Shown here: positions 60,779-64,000 of the stretch, one piece after another
Numbering within the stretch: the stretch's first letter is position 1
Layout: every line of letters begins with the position of its first letter
Origin: Flavobacterium galactosidilyticum
GTDB lineage: Bacteria; Bacteroidota; Bacteroidia; Flavobacteriales; Flavobacteriaceae
DNA: 64,000 nt
Reading direction: 5' to 3'
Assembly: GCF_020911945.1 (NCBI RefSeq)
Contig: NZ_CP087135.1
Span: 1,302,001 to 1,366,000 of the forward strand
Notes under the pieces: generated by a model
What the model was told of the DNA's origin: nothing
The model's database searches: none
What the model saw: the letters and a program-made list of their open reading frames with translations, nothing else
Program-made: the position numbers and the translations under genes

Positions 60779-63061
60779 ATGAATAAAGATAGTAAAAGAA
60801 GAGAAGCATTATTATACCATGCAAAACCAACTCCTGGTAAAATTCAAGTTGTTCCAACTAAGAAATATGCAACACAAAGAGATTTGTCTTTGGCCTATTC
60901 TCCTGGTGTAGCTGAGCCTTGTTTAGAAATTGCAAAAGACGTAAACAACGTATATAAATATACTGCTAAAGGAAACTTGGTAGCGGTAATCACTAACGGA
61001 ACGGCAGTTTTAGGACTTGGTGATATTGGACCAGAAGCTTCTAAGCCGGTAATGGAAGGAAAAGGATTATTGTTTAAAATCTTTGCTGATATTGATGTTT
61101 TTGACATCGAAATTGGAACTAAAGATATCGAAGAATTTATTCAAACGGTTAAAAATATTGCGCCAACTTTTGGTGGAATTAACCTTGAAGATATTAAAGC
61201 ACCGGAATCTTTTGAAATCGAAAGAAGATTAGTAGAAGAATTGAATATTCCAGTAATGCATGATGATCAGCATGGTACTGCTATTATTTCCTCAGCAGCT
61301 TTGTTGAATGCATTAGAGTTAGCAGATAAAAAAGCGGAGGATGTTAAATTAGTAGTGTCAGGTGCTGGTTCAGCTGCTATTGCCTGTGCTGATTTATATA
61401 TTTTACTAGGTGTGAAGCTAGAAAATATTTTAATGTTTAATAGCAAAGGGTTGTTAACAAAAGATAATCAAAAACTGTCTGATTTACAATTAAAATATGC
61501 GAAGGACATTGAGCCTATTACTCTTGAAGAAGCATTAGTAGGCGCTGATGTTTTCTTAGGATTATCGACAGGAGATATCATGTCGCCACAAATGTTGTTA
61601 GGAATGGCTGATAATCCAATCGTTTTTGCAATGGCTAATCCTAATCCGGAAATTGATTACAATTTAGCGGTTGAAACACGTAAAGATGTAATTATGGCTA
61701 CAGGACGTTCTGATTTTCCTAATCAGGTTAATAATGTTTTAGGATTTCCATATATCTTTAGAGGAGCGCTTGATGTTCGTGCTACAACTATCAATGAAGC
61801 TATGAAAATGGCGGCTGTTAAAGCATTGGCTTTGCTAACAAAAGAATCAGTACCAGAGCAGGTAAATGTGGCTTATGGAGCAACAAAACTGAATTTTGGT
61901 CGTGAATATATAATCCCTAAACCATTTGATCCTAGGTTAATTACTATTGTTGCTCCGGCTGTTGCCAAAGCGGCAATGGACAGTGGAGTGGCACTAAATC
62001 CTATAACAGATTGGAATAAGTACGAAGAAGAACTTATGGATCGTTTAGGAAATGATAATAAAATGCTTCGTTTGATTGTAAACAGAGCTAAAATGGATCC
62101 TAAAAAAATCGTTTTTGCAGAAGCAGATCATTTAGATGTTCTAAAAGCTGCTCAAATTGTTTGGGAGGAAGGAATTGGATTTCCAATTTTATTAGGGAAC
62201 AAAGAAATTATTTTAGAATTAAAAGAGGAAATCGGTTTCGATGCTGCTGTTGAAATCATCGACCCGAAAACTGAAGAAGAAGAAGGTAGAAGAAATAAGT
62301 TTGCTAATACTTACTGGTCTTCTAGAAAAAGACGTGGTATTTCTTTCTTAGATGCACAAAAATTAATGCGCGAGAGAAACTACTTCGCTGCAATGATGGT
62401 CAATGAAGGGGAAGCAGATGCGCTAGTAACAGGTCATTCGAGAAGTTATCCTTCAGTGGTTAAACCAATGTTGCAGTTAATTGATAAAGCTCCAGGAGCT
62501 TCTCTAGTGGCTACTGCTAATATGATGATGACGGCTCGTGGGCCAATGTTTTTATCAGATACAGCTATAAACATTAATCCATCAGCTGATGATTTAGCTA
62601 AAATAGCTATCATGACTGCTACTACAGCAAGAATGTTTGGTGTAGAACCAGTAATAGCAATGATCTCATTTTCTAATTTTGGATCTTCAACTCACGAAAG
62701 TGCTAGTAAAGTTAGAGAGGCAGTCGCATATTTGCATAAAAATCACCCTGATATGATTGTTGATGGTGAAATTCAAGCTGATTTTGCTCTGAATCCTGAA
62801 TTATTGAAATATAAATTTCCGTTTTCTAAGCTTGCTGGTAAAAAAGTAAATACGTTAATTTTTCCAAATTTAGATTCGGCAAACATCACCTATAAATTAT
62901 TGAAAGAATTAAATAAGGTAGAATCAATTGGACCTATAATGTTAGGAATGGGAAAACCAGTTCACATCTTTCAATTAGGAGCTAGCGTGGAAGAGATGGT
63001 AAATATGGCTGCAATTGCAGTAATTGATGCTCAAGAAAAGCAAATAAAAAAAGCAAAATAA
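60779..63061 (+). CDS. maeB: NADP-dependent malic enzyme with C-terminal phosphotransacetylase-like domain
   Basis: 760 residues. The malic enzyme part (~1-425) contains [19 protein letters not shown], the metal site [15 protein letters not shown] and [10 protein letters not shown], and the NADP-binding [15 protein letters not shown]. The C-terminal ~320 residues resemble phosphate acetyltransferase ([35 protein letters not shown]) and usually serve regulation by acetyl-CoA, not catalysis. It converts malate to pyruvate with NADPH formation in the cytoplasm. Monocistronic by position. Confidence 0.95.
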   Translation: MNKDSKRREALLYHAKPTPGKIQVVPTKKYATQRDLSLAYSPGVAEPCLEIAKDVNNVYKYTAKGNLVAVITNGTAVLGLGDIGPEASKPVMEGKGLLFKIFADIDVFDIEIGTKDIEEFIQTVKNIAPTFGGINLEDIKAPESFEIERRLVEELNIPVMHDDQHGTAIISSAALLNALELADKKAEDVKLVVSGAGSAAIACADLYILLGVKLENILMFNSKGLLTKDNQKLSDLQLKYAKDIEPITLEEALVGADVFLGLSTGDIMSPQMLLGMADNPIVFAMANPNPEIDYNLAVETRKDVIMATGRSDFPNQVNNVLGFPYIFRGALDVRATTINEAMKMAAVKALALLTKESVPEQVNVAYGATKLNFGREYIIPKPFDPRLITIVAPAVAKAAMDSGVALNPITDWNKYEEELMDRLGNDNKMLRLIVNRAKMDPKKIVFAEADHLDVLKAAQIVWEEGIGFPILLGNKEIILELKEEIGFDAAVEIIDPKTEEEEGRRNKFANTYWSSRKRRGISFLDAQKLMRERNYFAAMMVNEGEADALVTGHSRSYPSVVKPMLQLIDKAPGASLVATANMMMTARGPMFLSDTAININPSADDLAKIAIMTATTARMFGVEPVIAMISFSNFGSSTHESASKVREAVAYLHKNHPDMIVDGEIQADFALNPELLKYKFPFSKLAGKKVNTLIFPNLDSANITYKLLKELNKVESIGPIMLGMGKPVHIFQLGASVEEMVNMAAIAVIDAQEKQIKKAK

Positions 63062-63154
63062 AGGCATCTGCAAGTAGAGAAAAGCATTGTTAAAATCCTG
63101 AATTTTAGTTAATCCTCTGTTAATTTTATTATATTTGGAGATAAATTATTATTC

Positions 63155-63736
63155 ATGATAGCACATTTACAAGGTAAGTTAGTCGAGAAATCACCCACGC
63201 AAATAGTTATTGATTGTGGAGGAGTAGGTTACCATGTTAATATTTCTTTACACACTTATTCTTTATTGCCAAATACAGATTTTATAAAAGTGTATACGCA
63301 TCTTCAAATCAAAGAAGATGCGCATACACTTTTTGGTTTTATGGAAAAGTCTGAGCGGGAGATTTTTAGATTGTTACTGTCCGTTTCTGGAATAGGAGCA
63401 AGTATAGCGCGAACTATGCTTTCGTCGCTAGATCCAAAACAAATTACTAATGCAATAGCCACTGCTGATGTAGTTACTATTCAATCTATAAAAGGAATTG
63501 GAAGTAAAACTGCCCAGCGAGTAATATTAGATTTAAAAGAAAAAGTATTGAAGCTGTATGACTTAGATGAAGTTTCTATGTCAAAAAGCAATACAAATCG
63601 AGATGAAGCGTTATCAGCTTTGGAAGTTTTAGGGTTTGTCCGAAAAGCATCTGAAAAAGTTATCGAAAAAATTGTCAAAGAAGACCCAGATGCTTCTGTT
63701 GAATCAATTATTAAAAAAGCATTAAAAAGCCTTTAG
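63155..63736 (+). CDS. ruvA: Holliday junction branch migration complex subunit RuvA
   Basis: 193 residues. Domain I OB-fold (~1-65: MIAHLQGKLVEKSPTQIVIDCGGVGYHVNIS), domain II with two helix-hairpin-helix motifs (LSVSGIGASIARTMLSSL and IKGIGSKTAQRVILDLK), a flexible linker, and domain III (~145-193), which binds RuvB. It recognises four-way junctions. sprA follows 26 bp later on the same strand. Confidence 0.97.
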   Translation: MIAHLQGKLVEKSPTQIVIDCGGVGYHVNISLHTYSLLPNTDFIKVYTHLQIKEDAHTLFGFMEKSEREIFRLLLSVSGIGASIARTMLSSLDPKQITNAIATADVVTIQSIKGIGSKTAQRVILDLKEKVLKLYDLDEVSMSKSNTNRDEALSALEVLGFVRKASEKVIEKIVKEDPDASVESIIKKALKSL

Positions 63737-63762
63737 GAGGATATTTAAGAAACACGAGTTAT

Positions 63763-64000
63763 ATGCACAAAATTTGTATTTTTTTGCTTGTTTTATTTTG
63801 TGGCTATACAACACGCGCACAAGTAAAGGAAGTACTTCAGGATACCGTTAAGGCGGGGTTTTCTGTTGGGAAAATTCAGTTGAAAAACCCTCAAAGCATT
63901 CTTGCTGCTTATACTTATGATCCAGTGACGGATCGCTATGTTTATACCAATTCAGTAGATGGATTTTCCATCAATTACCCTATTATCTTAACGCCAAAAG
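63763..64000 (+). CDS. sprA: SprA, gliding-motility / type 9 secretion translocon protein (5' end only)
   Basis: The first 79 codons before the window ends. It starts MHKICIFLLVLFCGYTTRAQ, a signal peptide, then DTVKAGFSVGKIQLKNPQSILAAYTYDPVTDRYVYTNSVDGFSINYPIILTPK, which I recognise as the SprA N-terminus. SprA forms the very large outer-membrane translocation pore of the type 9 secretion system, normally around 2,400 residues. The order ruvA-sprA is one I recall from other Flavobacterium genomes. The rest is outside the window. Confidence 0.85.
   Translation, partial: MHKICIFLLVLFCGYTTRAQVKEVLQDTVKAGFSVGKIQLKNPQSILAAYTYDPVTDRYVYTNSVDGFSINYPIILTPK

Noticed and set aside
63734..63762. AGGAGG after the ruvA stop as a Shine-Dalgarno for sprA
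   Set aside because: It is 22 nt from the sprA ATG, too far for normal use, and the phylum rarely relies on such sites.

Overview
The window is about 64 kb of chromosomal core DNA from a Flavobacterium-like member of the Bacteroidota. This rests on the AT-rich composition, Bacteroidota-type promoters (TAnnTTTG boxes at many gene starts, some with an upstream TTG), families such as DUF3078, DUF3127, DUF4301 and DUF2723, a NADP-malic enzyme with a phosphotransacetylase-like tail, alternative complex III, and the 5' end of a sprA-like gliding/type 9 secretion gene at the right edge. I saw no rRNA, CRISPR array, prophage or intact insertion sequence. One tRNA (Gln, UUG) is present.

Layout. 0-10 kb: dgt, DUF3078 with dxs, tadA, a large TonB-receptor-like barrel, ahcY. 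9.7-16 kb: a phosphopantetheinyl transferase; a membrane protein and group III truncated haemoglobin pair next to a Crp/Fnr regulator; a bacterial geranylgeranylglyceryl-phosphate synthase; pnuC; a NadR-like kinase fused to DUF4301; an ArfB-like peptide release factor. 15.9-18.3 kb: a TPP riboswitch ahead of a TonB-dependent receptor. 18.3-25 kb: a Rieske-like lipoprotein, greA, a HIT protein, a transglutaminase-like protein, a histidine kinase, a flavin reductase, aat, tag. 25-28 kb: rplM-rpsI-rpsB-tsf. 28-39.6 kb: a LacI-type regulator, polA, a metallophosphoesterase, a thioredoxin-fold protein without cysteines, a polysaccharide deacetylase, a DUF2723 membrane protein, tRNA-Gln, a tandem Usp protein. 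39.7-44.5 kb: rimP-nusA-infB. 44.5-45.9 kb: a 1.35-kb stretch with no intact gene. 46.4-57.9 kb: the respiratory operon actABCDEF-coxBA (quinol:cytochrome c oxidoreductase plus aa3-type oxidase). 58-64 kb: ruvB, queG, a CBS protein, maeB, ruvA and the start of sprA.

Most of the window is housekeeping, so the interest lies in regulatory sequence and unusual protein architecture. The strongest points are: (i) a palindrome TTTATGA-N6-TCATAAA centred at predicted -41.5 of the promoter for the membrane protein/truncated haemoglobin pair, directly beside a Crp/Fnr gene; (ii) terminator-like hairpins just after the promoters of greA and of rimP-nusA-infB, both encoding RNA-polymerase-associated factors; (iii) a NadR-type kinase fused to DUF4301, whose motifs look like a nucleotide-sugar pyrophosphorylase, next to pnuC; (iv) predicted leaderless mRNAs for dxs and ruvB; (v) queG without any nearby ATG; (vi) dispersed repeats, one of which forms part of a receptor signal peptide. 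Promoter, operator and hairpin calls come from reading the sequence by eye and have not been tested.
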